Part shown: positions 12,500 to 23,308 of the stretch, in pieces
Layout of the letters: each line of letters opens with the position of its first letter
How positions within the stretch are numbered: position 1 is the stretch's first letter
NCBI GenBank assembly: GCA_000469685.2
Contig: LS997567.1
Span: 36,395,505 to 36,459,504, forward strand
DNA length: 64,000 nt
Source: Haemonchus contortus
Lineage: Eukaryota; Nematoda; Chromadorea; Rhabditida; Trichostrongylidae
Direction of reading: 5' to 3'
Translations under genes and position numbers: made by a program
The notes under the pieces: model-generated
The model's input: only the letters and a program-made list of their open reading frames with translations
Told to the model about the DNA's origin: nothing
Database searches by the model: none

Positions 12500-14096
12500 T
12501 TCCGTCCCCCTCCGAACATGATCTAAATGAATAATTTTGATATGAGGGAAGAAAGCGAGGCAGTAATCAGTAAATGGGTGCGATTTGAATTACAGAAGGC
12601 AGTAGATAACTCCTACTGCTACTCAATGGCATTGGGAAGGTACCGTTGTTACATGGCTAATTGGCCAGGGTTCTCAGGGTTCCCATCAAAGACGGCGACT
12701 TTGACCGATAAAACTGCACCCTACCCGTTACTCTTAGATGTCCCATGTCATATTAAGGTTTCTAAACCTGTACACAGTCTTCGGATGACAGCAGTTGCTA
12801 CTGTTCGTAAATACAATTTTTCTCCGTTGGCGCTGTTCTCAGTGGAGCGCGTTACCGTAACGGATGCTTCTAACTGGAAAAATCCCATTAAGGTATTGAT
12901 TAAGTGCAAGTATTGGCTTTTCAAGCAATAACCTTAGTGTTTTGTCAGAAGTACATCGAGCTAATGAAATGAAAATAATTTCGTGAATGGAGAACCTTAG
13001 CTTCCCTACATTCTGAGATAATTTTTTTGCGGAGTAGTTTCCTTTTGCTTTGCGAACAAACGCAAAAAGTCTCAAATCATTCCAGTATCTGCCTGAATTC
13101 TGCGTTGAGCTCACATTTTAATCTTTCCGAGTGATGGCTTAGTATACTATAACAATTACATTAATATTAAGTTCGACTTGAAGCGCAGTGAGAGCGCAGA
13201 CGACCAGAGCGCCTTTGAAGTTGGTGAACGCGAGTGCAAGCGAAGCGGCTTGCTTAGGAGGGGGAGGGGGAGGGGGAGACGGTCGTTAGACGGACAGATT
13301 TGGTCCAGTGAGGGTCCACTGAGTAGGACTCAGGACTTGTTCAAAATTTTATGTACAAAGGCAGCAGCCATCATTTTGGTGCCTTCCTTACAGTAACCTC
13401 ATTGGTTCCTTTCTTGGCGCAGTATGTACAAGTAGTTACTTGTACAGAGTATATTCCAACCATTAAAGTAGAAGAGGTACCCGCTTGAGAGTACCTTCTG
13501 ACGCCCGGGTAAGAGCACAGGATAGCTAATACGTCACTGAAACAGAGAATCTGAAGAGAGCTTGCGCCCAGGTTCAGTGAGTAACTCTCAGCCGTGTGGT
13601 ACCGGAATGTAATGCTCAGTGGCAAAGAAAGCACAGAATTGGCGGGTTTGAAAAAAATGTAAGGTTCAAAAAGGTTGTAAAAAAGTTGTAGGAGTTTATG
13701 ACGAAGGAAAGGGTATTTTGACGAGCTGTCAGTATGTGCAATAACGTAACGAATTGGCCGGAAATCGCAAAAACTATCTTCCACTGTGTGCATTCATAGT
13801 ACTGACGGCGTAGTCCATGGCATGAAAAACTCTTTCAAAAAGAAGAAGAAGAAGAAGATGTATGATCGCCAGTTCTGTATAAGTGCGTGGTCGTCTGTGA
13901 TCTTCTGAGTGTCTCCCCCATAAACGTACTATTCGTCGTTCTAACGCTTCACTGTAAAGGGTGCAGCTCATCATCGGTCGTTATGGTTGTCATAATGGGC
14001 CCCTCGTAATTGGAAGCCACAACTTCATCCTGAGGAGAGATCACAGAAACCATTTTTATCGTGAACAGTGACTCTAAGCTGCTATATACAGTAGCG
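12500..14096. other. Intergenic stretch with G-rich and AAG microsatellite patches
   Basis: Holds a purine block with three GGGGG runs (13258-13276) and an (AAG)6 tract near 13841-13858. The 134-codon open frame at 12527-12931 resembles nothing I know and shows no clear splice context. Confidence 0.5.
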
Positions 14097-14599
14097 CTCA
14101 AAAGTATTCGGGCAAATGCTTCTACACTCGTACTTTTCAGTCATAACTCCTTTCCTACTGGATTTAATCAAGCGAAATTTCAATATGTGTAGCATCGGTG
14201 TAGTGTGAATATTTACCACTATTAACCTGCAATCTGATTATGTTCCAGATATCCAAAAGGGCTCGAACAAAAAATCAACTCTAAACACGAATGATGGTCC
14301 TTCTAGGAGTCCTTTCCTTTTTGCCATGTCTTAAGTGTACGAGCACTAATGTCGAACTCAGAAGAGAAGAAAAACGTACATAAGGTCGGAATAACTGCAG
14401 ACGTCACAAACTTGCTTTCAACATAGTCTACAAACGCCTTCCCCTTAGTTATGTGGACATCGCTGCTTTGCAGTCAAATAGTATTGGATCGTGTGAAATA
14501 TACTTCAGTTGAATATATCAAAATTTCACGCGATTTGCTCCACTGGGAAAAAAGTTAAGGCAAGTTAAAGTTGGCCGAGTACTTTTGAGCGCTACTGTA
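14097..14599. mobile_element. Tc1/mariner-type MITE, family F
   Basis: Ends are a near-perfect inverted repeat: TACAGTAGCGCTCAAAAGT on the left and ACTTTTGAGCGCTACTGTA on the right, each ending at a TA dinucleotide, as for Tc1/mariner elements. About 503 bp with no intact transposase frame. Confidence 0.8.
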
Positions 14600-16162
14600 G
14601 AGGCAATGGGAGGAATCCTGGAATAGGTACTCATTGAAATTGCTGTCGTCGGAAGCAGTTCGAGCGGGTGAGTAATGGCAAAGTGAGCTCAAACAGAAAC
14701 ATGTGAAGTAGTCAACCTCTACATTTATAGAAAAATAGGTTTGGGATCTCACAGCAGCCTATAGTAGTGAAGCTGTTGATGTTTATTTTTATGCCATTCT
14801 GGAGTGTAGACTCGGTTCAGAAGTCCCAGAACTCATACTCTCTTTTCTTGAAAATGTATGTATACGACTGTATGAATCGTGCTTGCACCTTTTGCAAATT
14901 TAAATAAGTTTCTTACTGAACAGATTTGTGAATGAATTGCTAAAGGGCTGGCCTAATAATTTTGGTAACGAACATGCGGGCGATTGATGCGGGTGATTCA
15001 TTGCATGAGTAACGTAACGATTAAAGATGGCATCTGGTTTCCTATTAAATAGTTGGAACCAGAAGCTTGTAGACTCCTGAACTTTACTTGTTTGACATGT
15101 TCTTATCCCTCCCATTGGAAGGGCGGGCTGTTCCCAATTGTGTGTGGAGCCACTCCACTTCTTGGATTCAAGATTACCTTAGCGTGCCCAGGCGTTTTCC
15201 CTCGAGACATTCTGAATTGAACCTAACCAGTTGAGACATGAAAGGTTTATCTGGTAAGAAGTTCTTCTGTACTGATGCTGAAATTGATCTTCGGAGCGAA
15301 CCCGAATTTAAGGGTTTCCTCTCCACGCTCTGAGAAAGCCCATAACGATTTTGGGGATAGCAGGAGCAATCAAAGTTCTGAATAAAACAATGATTTTCAA
15401 GAATATCCATATCAAATTTTATACTCCAACTTGTAACCCGCCTTATAACCTTCATATTTTTCCATGGAGTTTTCTCGAAATTCTGTTTGTTCAATGTTAA
15501 ACTTGTTTTCAGTACTCATTCAACAAGGTTTGCTCGATTCTCTCAGAACCGCGGGATTTCCTACATGAGTGCATACCCAATTCTTCAACATTGTTCAAAG
15601 GTTGGGTCCCGTTCATTGTCAATGAATGAGTAAAATTTTGGTGTCGGCGGCAAAACGGCAAACATCGTCGGCTCCGTCACGTCGGCAGCAGTAGCGACGA
15701 GCGGTGAGCGCAAACACATGCAACACATCTGAACCACCTTTCAATTACTTCCTCATATTCACGCATGAATTCTCGTCTACTACTCTTGTTACTAGTATAT
15801 CTAGATCTAGTTAATGTGGTCACCCCTTGAAATAATAATCACAAATAATTTACACAAGTTGTGTAGGTAATTAATTTGAAATAAACCAATAAAAAGTAAG
15901 TACCACATCCAAAAATGGAGAAACTCGTGTGTTGTTGATTCTTTGGATGCGCTAGGAGAATGAGCTGTCAGATGTTCTCTGCTACCCCTTTTATTACTAT
16001 TTTTCTGAGTTTCAAGGCATTTCCTTTTTTTTCAATGAACATTTTGCCCCTTCAAGTATCTTGTTTGCAAAGGGAAATGCCACTAGACCATTTATTTAAT
16101 ATTGTAGCGTAATTCACAATAAATTGCTTGATATAGAGATGCTATATCATAGTATTATATGT
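14600..16162. other. Intergenic stretch, nothing recognised
   Basis: AT-rich sequence with only short frames. No family member or splice-consistent coding exon was found. Confidence 0.45.
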
Positions 16163-16316
16163 GGGCGCAGACACAAAGAAACTATTGAAGGTTTTTTCCA
16201 TCTGCGAGCTTCAACATTCAACCCTATGGTAGGGTGAGGGCGGTCAGGGTGGGGTTTTTGATTGAACTGAGAGTTTTGGTGAATCATTGTATCAAAGGAA
16301 GCCAAATAAGAGATTT
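16163..16316 (+). repeat. Dispersed repeat family G, copy 1
   Basis: About 154 bp that matches the reverse complement of 40547-40702 closely over its whole length (shared GACACAAAGAAACTATTGAA and ACCCTATGGTAGGGTGAG blocks). Type unknown; no clear terminal inverted repeat. Confidence 0.8.
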
Positions 16317-16364
16317 TTGAAGATTTACAACTATGGACCTATTAAGAGGGCAGTTGCGAGAGAG

Positions 16365-16616
16365 GGGAGGCGGGCAGTAGGAACGGTGCTGTGTAATGGA
16401 TCCGCCGCACGCGGCTGTCGCGGAACATTCGCCTCGTTCTAACGGTTCTAGCTTTCTTCATAAGCTCAATCGCCATGCGATTAGTACTATTGGCATGATT
16501 CTTATTAGTTTTTCTTCCTGTATTTCTTACTTGCTGCTATATTCTGCTACATTCCTTCGGGCGCGACGTGTATCTCGCCAAGACGCGACATTTTCGTTCC
16601 TATTGCACCACACCCC
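16365..16616 (+). mobile_element. MITE family A, copy 2
   Basis: Begins GGGCAGTAGGAACGG and ends CGTTCCTATTGC (one mismatch in the right end) with the shared inner CCGCCGCACGCGGCTGTCGC block. Intergenic, 49 bp after the family G repeat. Confidence 0.85.
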
Positions 16617-19100
16617 CTATACTGCTGTGCGTTCTACTGTCTCAATAACTTTTACTTCTCAATGTCGTTTCTTCACTTTAACCTCTTTCGTCTGCCTTTT
16701 CTCTCCACCAGCCTCTTTCTATCAAACTTTACTCTTTTCTCAATACTTCACAACTCGAAAGGGACTGCGAGCGACTCCTTACCAGTTCGGTTAGTGGTTA
16801 GTATTCAAATGGTTCAGGGGTAGATCGAGGGAATACTTCAGGTTGAATGTCACAGCTGTATTCTGATGTTTTCTAAGCGCTGAGCTTTTGTCAAACTTAA
16901 AAAAATCCTGTTAGATTCATGTCAAAGTTTCTGTTTCCTCGATAAACATCACACCAACCGGCCAAACTAGGAAAAAAAGGCTCCGTCAGAAGTCTACTTA
17001 CTAGTTATGTGTACATGAAGCATGCACACCTCTCACTGTTTCATTATTTTTTTGTACTTGTCCAATAGTTAGTTGAAGCTAAATCTTCAAAAAAATTTCG
17101 ATGAGGGACCATCCTTCACTGAATGTGAGACATCATGTCCGTCTACAACATTCCTTATGCTCATCAAAAACCTGAAAGGACACGATAAAGCGCCGTAGGC
17201 GGAAGGGCGGAATCCCAACTGTGCTGAAATGCAGTTACTATACACCCATCCTTGTTGGCCTTATTTAACTTCCAGAAAGTACAGTAAACCTAAGAAATAT
17301 GCAGATCAAAACGAGTCAATCGATACTGAAATGTCATTGAGCGTACAACAAAGTAGCCGAACAATCCACTGTCTGAGACAATCGAATTGCGCCCTCGAGT
17401 CTGACTAATGTGTTGTCTAGCTCTGCCAATCAGCTCCAATACTTATTTCTGAAATATTTCGGTGACGCCATTGAATTTTTTTCCGATTATGCCGTCGTCT
17501 CTGAAGCAGCTTCCTTCCATTCATTTCTCTTATGACACATCCCGTTGTTATCTGTGGTTCTACGGTGAACTCCAGGTGGCGCTGTCAACTGTGGAGGGCG
17601 TTGTCTCCTTGGAAATAGCGATGTTTACTTAGCAACCGCCTAAGTACATATGCATCATCTAGGCGGGATATATTCAATTCGAAGAGTACAAGTACCACTA
17701 TTTGAGACGGGGGTAGTACTTCTAGTGTTGTTGGCTGTCGTATACGTACAGTACTGTGTGCAGATTACTGCGAAGTATCTTTTGTTTGTGTTCGTAATCG
17801 GTATTTTGACTTACACCTGGGTGCCTTATATGCCATATTTATTTCTCTAGTCTGTAATAACATATTGGTTTCCTCTTGTTGTCTTCTTTGTAAATTAGTC
17901 ACAGTAACCAAGAAGTTTTTGAGTTTTGACTGCTTCTCCATGTTGTGACCGGCTCGTGACAAGTAGCGCCCTACAACACCCTACAACACTCCAGGGCTGT
18001 TAACTCGTATTCAACTCGTTTAGGAGCATCAAAGCTCGGATCTCCTGCTCCCACAATTTATGATACATATGGGCCGAATACGCGTTCAAACGATTCTGAA
18101 CTTAGTGCTTTATCTTTCTACTTCAGTTCTGCCCTCGAATGAATGCAGACGTTTGGGGAAAGATGATATCGGATCACAACATATGAAGCGGTACATACTC
18201 TTTTTTGGGTGATATTGGAACATGGACCATAGGTTTAATGAGGCGCTTTTAAGTATGTATGTGAGTCCCAAGTTATTGAGCGGTACGATTATTTTATTTA
18301 AACCTCAAAAAGACGTTTAGTTTTTGATTCCCTCTCCTTCTAATAGAAATAATTATAAAAGAAACTCATCATGAGTATGTTTTCAAGCTGTTTCTAATAC
18401 ACGGCCATCCTTCAACTGTGAGTGTAAATTTGGTTAATAATTTCTTTCTAATTAAAAGAAACCGAAGGTGGATTCGCTGCTCTCTCTAGATAATGAACAA
18501 ATGATCAGTTTCACTCATTTCACCTAAATTGTTATATATAATGACATTGTCTTAAACACAGGAGAGGGAAGCACCTACTGGATCAGAGGCTAGTCTTCAA
18601 CTTTTGGCAGAAGAGACTTGGTTGGTTGAAATCTCAGCCATCGAAGTAATAAATAGTAGTAGATTTCTTTGAACAACGTTGGCTTGTCAAAAAAAGATCA
18701 AAAATCAATCAAATCGAAAATAAGACAAAAATCCAAGCAAGAATTTTAAAGTCACCCAGCATAAACTGGCCATCAGCTCTCCTAGTAATCTCAGCATACC
18801 CTTTCTCTGGGTGCAAGAATAGCACAATTCTATTCAGCAAACCTTGTTCTTGCAAAATGACAATAGCTAGTAGGTTTTATGAAAAAAATTGTGTGCTAAG
18901 GCCAGTATAGCTTCGCAAGCACCAGGCGGAAACTGCGGTTTCGATTACGGTGCAATTCTGTAGAAATGGAAGAGTTTGACGAGGATTTCACGAGGAATTT
19001 CATGGGTCATTTGTAGGACCACGACTACTGGCCACAAAAATCGGGGGATATGTACTCATCCTCGTACAGTGGAGTAAAGCATGAGAAAAATGCAATCATC
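16617..19100. other. Intergenic stretch; one weak exon-like piece at 18561-18640
   Basis: No recognised gene. At 18561 an acceptor-like AACACAG precedes an open frame reading REAPTGSEASLQLLAEE, which ends in a stop soon after. I could not tie it to any protein. Confidence 0.4.
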
Positions 19101-19109
19101 TGTATGGTT

Positions 19110-19330
19110 GGGCGGAGGAGGTGTAGTGGTAAGTGGCGCGCTATATCATGCACACGGTCATGGGTTCAAATCCCGGATCGATATTTGCCTGGACCAACCA
19201 AGCCTTCCATTCCTCCTGGGTCTTTTATTTGGTACCAGATTTGTCTGGGAGGGTAAAAGCCTTGACTTGTACATCGGCTAGTCACCGCAAGCCATTAAAT
19301 AGCCACACGATTCTGAATGAAATTCGAATG
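19110..19330 (+). repeat. tRNA-like SINE candidate
   Basis: Contains a strong RNA polymerase III B box, GGTTCAAATCC (about 19165-19175), with an A-box-like TGTAGTGGTAAGTGG upstream at proper spacing. The flanks do not fold into a proper acceptor stem, so a tRNA-derived repeat is more likely than a working tRNA. Confidence 0.5.
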
Positions 19331-20494
19331 CTGGTCTTATCCCTTAGACCTTTTGATTAACGCTTCACGGATTTATTCTTTACTCTATCTTTATGATTGC
19401 TTGGTAAAGTTGTTGAGAGGAAGTAAAGTTGGCTTATAATACTTATTCTTCTACGATGATAAAAAAAGTAGACTTTAGCCGTATTTGTACTTGTAATTCT
19501 TATTTCATAAAAAAACATACAAAGGACTCATAAAAAGCAGTGGGTCCTATCAATGATGGCCACCTCTTATGTATGTACTCTACAGTTCGCACATGACCCT
19601 AACGTTTCTTCACCCCGTCTGTGAACTACAAGTCAGAGTTGCTTTCTATCCTAAGAACTTTTTTAAAATCACTGCGGGTTCGGGAGGAGGCTTCTGGTAC
19701 TTTCCATGTCTACAGCAGTACCAAATGGTCCCATTCTTTTAGTGTGCTGCTGCCTCCGTTGGAGACGCCTACCGAAAGTGTAGCAAACTTATTACGAACT
19801 TCTTTTCATGATGTTTTATGTCGCTTTGAAGATATTTTAAGATATGGTCAATAACACATCGTTTCTGTCTGAGAAAAAAGTATTTCCGAGTGCCTACCGT
19901 TTGCCGTGGTAGAGTGGAAACTAAGTATAGTACAAGTATAATATATTTCTGTTCACCCTTATTGTTCCCCTCAATTTCCAGCATGCAACCTTGAGCGCGC
20001 AAAACCCATCGTACTCATTGAACACGTGACTTTGAGGAGAACTGGTTTCATCTTTGGAGTAAGTGTATAGACAATCGACTTGTAAAATTCTTGTGGTCAG
20101 GTTAATCAATAAATGGGCTTGAACAATAGTTCAACGAAGAAAACTTGATTTTAATTCTCATAAAAATGGTATTCTGGAACACCTGCTTCACAGGTCACTT
20201 GTGCGGGTTATGTCATTAACTCACTACGACGTACCTCATTAAAATGGATCTCGAACGCTTGGGTTCGTTTAAAATCAGTCTTGCAGATTTAATAAAACGC
20301 AATTGTGAATGATATGTAGTCTTGCAGTTGCTCCAGTAGATTTCAGTTCAAAAATCGGGTGTGATCAAAAAGCAGCTTGAACAGTTTTCAAAAAGGGACA
20401 TTTTTTGTGGTTGCTTTAGCGACACTCTCGCAAATGGCTCGCAGCTGATTTTGGGGGCAGGCATTCTTGTGAAGGCGTGCTCACCTGCTTATTG
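19331..20494. other. Intergenic stretch, nothing recognised
   Basis: No gene, repeat family or splice pattern that I can support. Confidence 0.45.
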
Positions 20495-21006
20495 AAGGCA
20501 CAGTTCACGATAAAAATGGTTTCTGAGATTCCCTCAGGATGAATTTGAGGCCCCCGCGTATACCATATCTGGCACGATTAGGACGGAAAACGGGCTAGTT
20601 AGGGAGTTAGCGATGAAGGCTCGAATATTGGCCCGTGCCTATCCTCGAACGAGTTTCACGGGCATTGTAGAGGCTGCACCGATCACAAGGGTACCCATGT
20701 AGGAAGTTCATACAACTTGTCATGACCCATAGCAACAGTGAAAGACAGTTCTGTACAGTTCTGGCTTGGTGTAGTCAGCTCTTTGCGAAATTGCAACAAC
20801 TGAAATCTCGTCCAAATACCCCTTCCATGCTATTTCCGTCATGGCAATCTCGTCCAACCTCTATTTTCCTACTTTAGAAGACCCTTATTCCTCTCGGAAT
20901 CATCGGATTCACTTGCCTTTTTCACCACCGATGAAATATTCCCAATCTATACTTCCGCTTTTCGAATAAAAGCAGGTACCTCAAGAATATCGTGAACTGT
21001 GCCTTT
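20495..21006 (+). mobile_element. MITE family B, copy 1
   Basis: About 512 bp with inverted ends AAGGCACAGTTCACGATAA and ATCGTGAACTGTGCCTTT. The interior is shared with copies at 26899, 28299, 36084 and 39999. No coding capacity. Confidence 0.85.
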
Positions 21007-22460
21007 GAGCTATCACTCCATTTGCAATTCGTTTTGATGGACTGCCTGAGTACGATAGGAGTACCTTTTCAGTCGTGCCGAAAATTTGGTGGGTAAAGTC
21101 TGTACTTTATGGAAATCAGTTCGAAGAGAGAAAAAACTAGTTCTCATGTATTCAGGCTCAACAATCAAGTGGCTGTTAGAAGCCTCGTTCATAAATTCAT
21201 AAATATATCACATATCTATGACATATTGAGTAAGTTGAAGTGCAAACCAAGACGTTACCGTAGCCTGTCCTGCTAATTTTTGATTCATTTGCATTTTAGT
21301 CAAAGCAGTTTCAAAATAGACTTCAATCGAACTGTCCAGTGAAGTTTTCGATGACTTTGTAACCGCTCGTACAAAAAATTTCGCTCTCCCGAAAAGATAG
21401 AAATGAAAAAATGTATAAAGCGATTATTATGATCCTTTTGCAAGCGAGGAGATAGACGATTCTTTTGGCTTTGCCTTGAGCTAGTTTTCGTCCGGGTTGC
21501 CAGTGGATGACCCTAGAAAACCTATTCATTCTATTATCGTGCTATTCAGCCGAATCGAATAATCCAACGATTTTGATCGACTTCGCCATACGTATTTTTT
21601 AGTTGATTCTGACGAGCTAATCGGCTTTGGGCCTTTCAGTTCAGACCCATACCAACGAACTTGTTTTTGCGTGCTAATCTCACTGTGCCCAGTGTGATGT
21701 TGTCTTCAGATCGACCACTTCAGAGGTGTCAATTGTTGGCGTCGGCCAGGTGACTCGACAGTTTTACCACCAATGGTCTTGTGCTCTTAGTACAACTGCT
21801 TTTTCGTTCTGATAACGTTCGAGCCTGAACCGTTCAGAGCATGACTCATCAAAGCGGAATGATTCCCGTACCCTTATTGTCATCTCTATTTACTGTGCTA
21901 GTAATGCCTCGTTTTGTTTATTCCAGACTCTTGCATGATAACTGCAATATTCAGAGCACCTAAACAGGCCTATGCCATGCCTTAGCGCACACCTGGCCCG
22001 TATTGATCGCCATACAAATACCGACATATGACTGGCGTATTGCGAAACGCGCAGGCTTTTCTGAGTCAACCCCGGCGAGCAACCCCACCTGCGTGCCGCC
22101 CACCCACATCGCTCATCTGATTGCTGCCTGGGATTGCCAATCATGACTTTTTTTTTACTTCGAAGTAATTCATTAGAGTAAACCTTCAGGCGTTATGGAA
22201 CCGGACTCATCAACTAGATTCCTTTGGGTGTGCTGACTTGTTATTCTTAATTGTGTAAGCCTTAAATTAAGGCCCTTATCTTCCCATTTTACGGGAACTC
22301 TCTTAACAAGTTCACACGATGCGTTATGCTTACTATTTTGCCTTCTTCTATACACTCGACAATGACGATTTCCGATAATTTTACTTTTTATTACTCTATA
22401 GTTTGATTTATGGTCAATTGAAAATAGCCATACTGAATTATTATATGAGACTTTCTAATT
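21007..22460. other. Intergenic stretch, nothing recognised
   Basis: Short frames only. No element from the named families. Confidence 0.45.
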
Positions 22461-22739
22461 CAGAAACTTTTTTGTCTCGTTCTCCGAAAGTATAACCGAT
22501 TTTTAAGAGTAGGAAAGTAATCCGATGGGGTTTTCAACAAGCAGTACTTCCGTAGATGGGGCAGAGGGGTGTTTGATTCGAGGTAAAGTAAGTAGCTTTA
22601 CTGAGTTACAATGCAAGACTGTCTAGTTAAGAGACTTTTTTGTTCCATTTTATGCTAAAGTAACCATTTTTTTACAATAGGGAAATTCGATGGGGTTTAC
22701 ATCAAGCAGCAATTTAGTAAATGATGAAACGGAGTGGTA
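22461..22739 (+). repeat. Diverged tandem duplication, two units of about 110 bp
   Basis: Unit 1 (about 22461-22573) and unit 2 (about 22629-22739) share ACTTTTTTGT, AAAGTAACC/ATAACCGA, CGATGGGGTTT and CAAGCAG blocks in the same order. Well diverged, so old. Confidence 0.6.
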
Positions 22740-22754
22740 ACATTTCACCGTATT

Positions 22755-22830
22755 TCATTACATATACACCGTATCAAATTGCAAATATATATAAATATAT
22801 TTGCCATTTGATACGGTGTATGTGTAATGA
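22755..22830. repeat. Hairpin with 30-bp arms
   Basis: The left arm 22755-22784 and right arm 22801-22830 are reverse complements with two mismatches, separated by an ATATATATAAATATAT loop that is itself nearly palindromic. It may be a tiny foldback element. Confidence 0.8.
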
Positions 22831-23252
22831 ATCTATTATATATACTTTATCTATTTACTAGTTTGCTACTCATGTTTAGCCCTGTTTTGCCTAACTGTTT
22901 CATTTCGAGGCTCGAAAAATTGCTCGTAAATTTAGATGTTTTTCAAAGTTCATAGCCAGACGATTTGGGTAATTGCATGTCAGGACGTTGTTGCTGTCAA
23001 ACTAGTTTTTATTTTCGCTGAAAATTATCCGTTTTCATGCTGTTACTTCCTATGGATAGTACAGTATCGACTAGAAATTGAACAGATGTCATTGTAACTA
23101 GATCTACCCTATATATGTGTACACACATGGATCTGCAGCTGTTTCTACATAGAAATTCTATTAGCAAATTTTCGATCATTTTCGAAATTACCTCAGCCTC
23201 CGTGTTCAGTAAATTTGCTATCTTTGACGATTTTTTGTGTTACATAAAGTTT

Positions 23253-23262
23253 ACCGTTTCAG
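23253..23262 (+). promoter_or_regulatory. Likely spliced-leader acceptor of the syntaxin gene
   Basis: ACCGTTTCAG ends at 23262, giving a 46-base leader before the ATG at 23309. A second possible acceptor (TTCGCAG) ends at 23308, directly against the ATG. Which one is used cannot be told from sequence. Confidence 0.45.
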
Positions 23263-23308
23263 TCAGCATTTACCAGAAGTAACAAGTAACTTCAGCGGCG
23301 ATTCGCAG

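Noticed and set aside
12527..12931. 134-codon plus frame
   Set aside because: No family resemblance and no clear acceptor or donor; kept only as an intergenic note.
19115..19187. Functional tRNA gene
   Set aside because: The B box is good, but I could not pair a proper acceptor stem or anticodon arm. A tRNA-derived repeat fits better.
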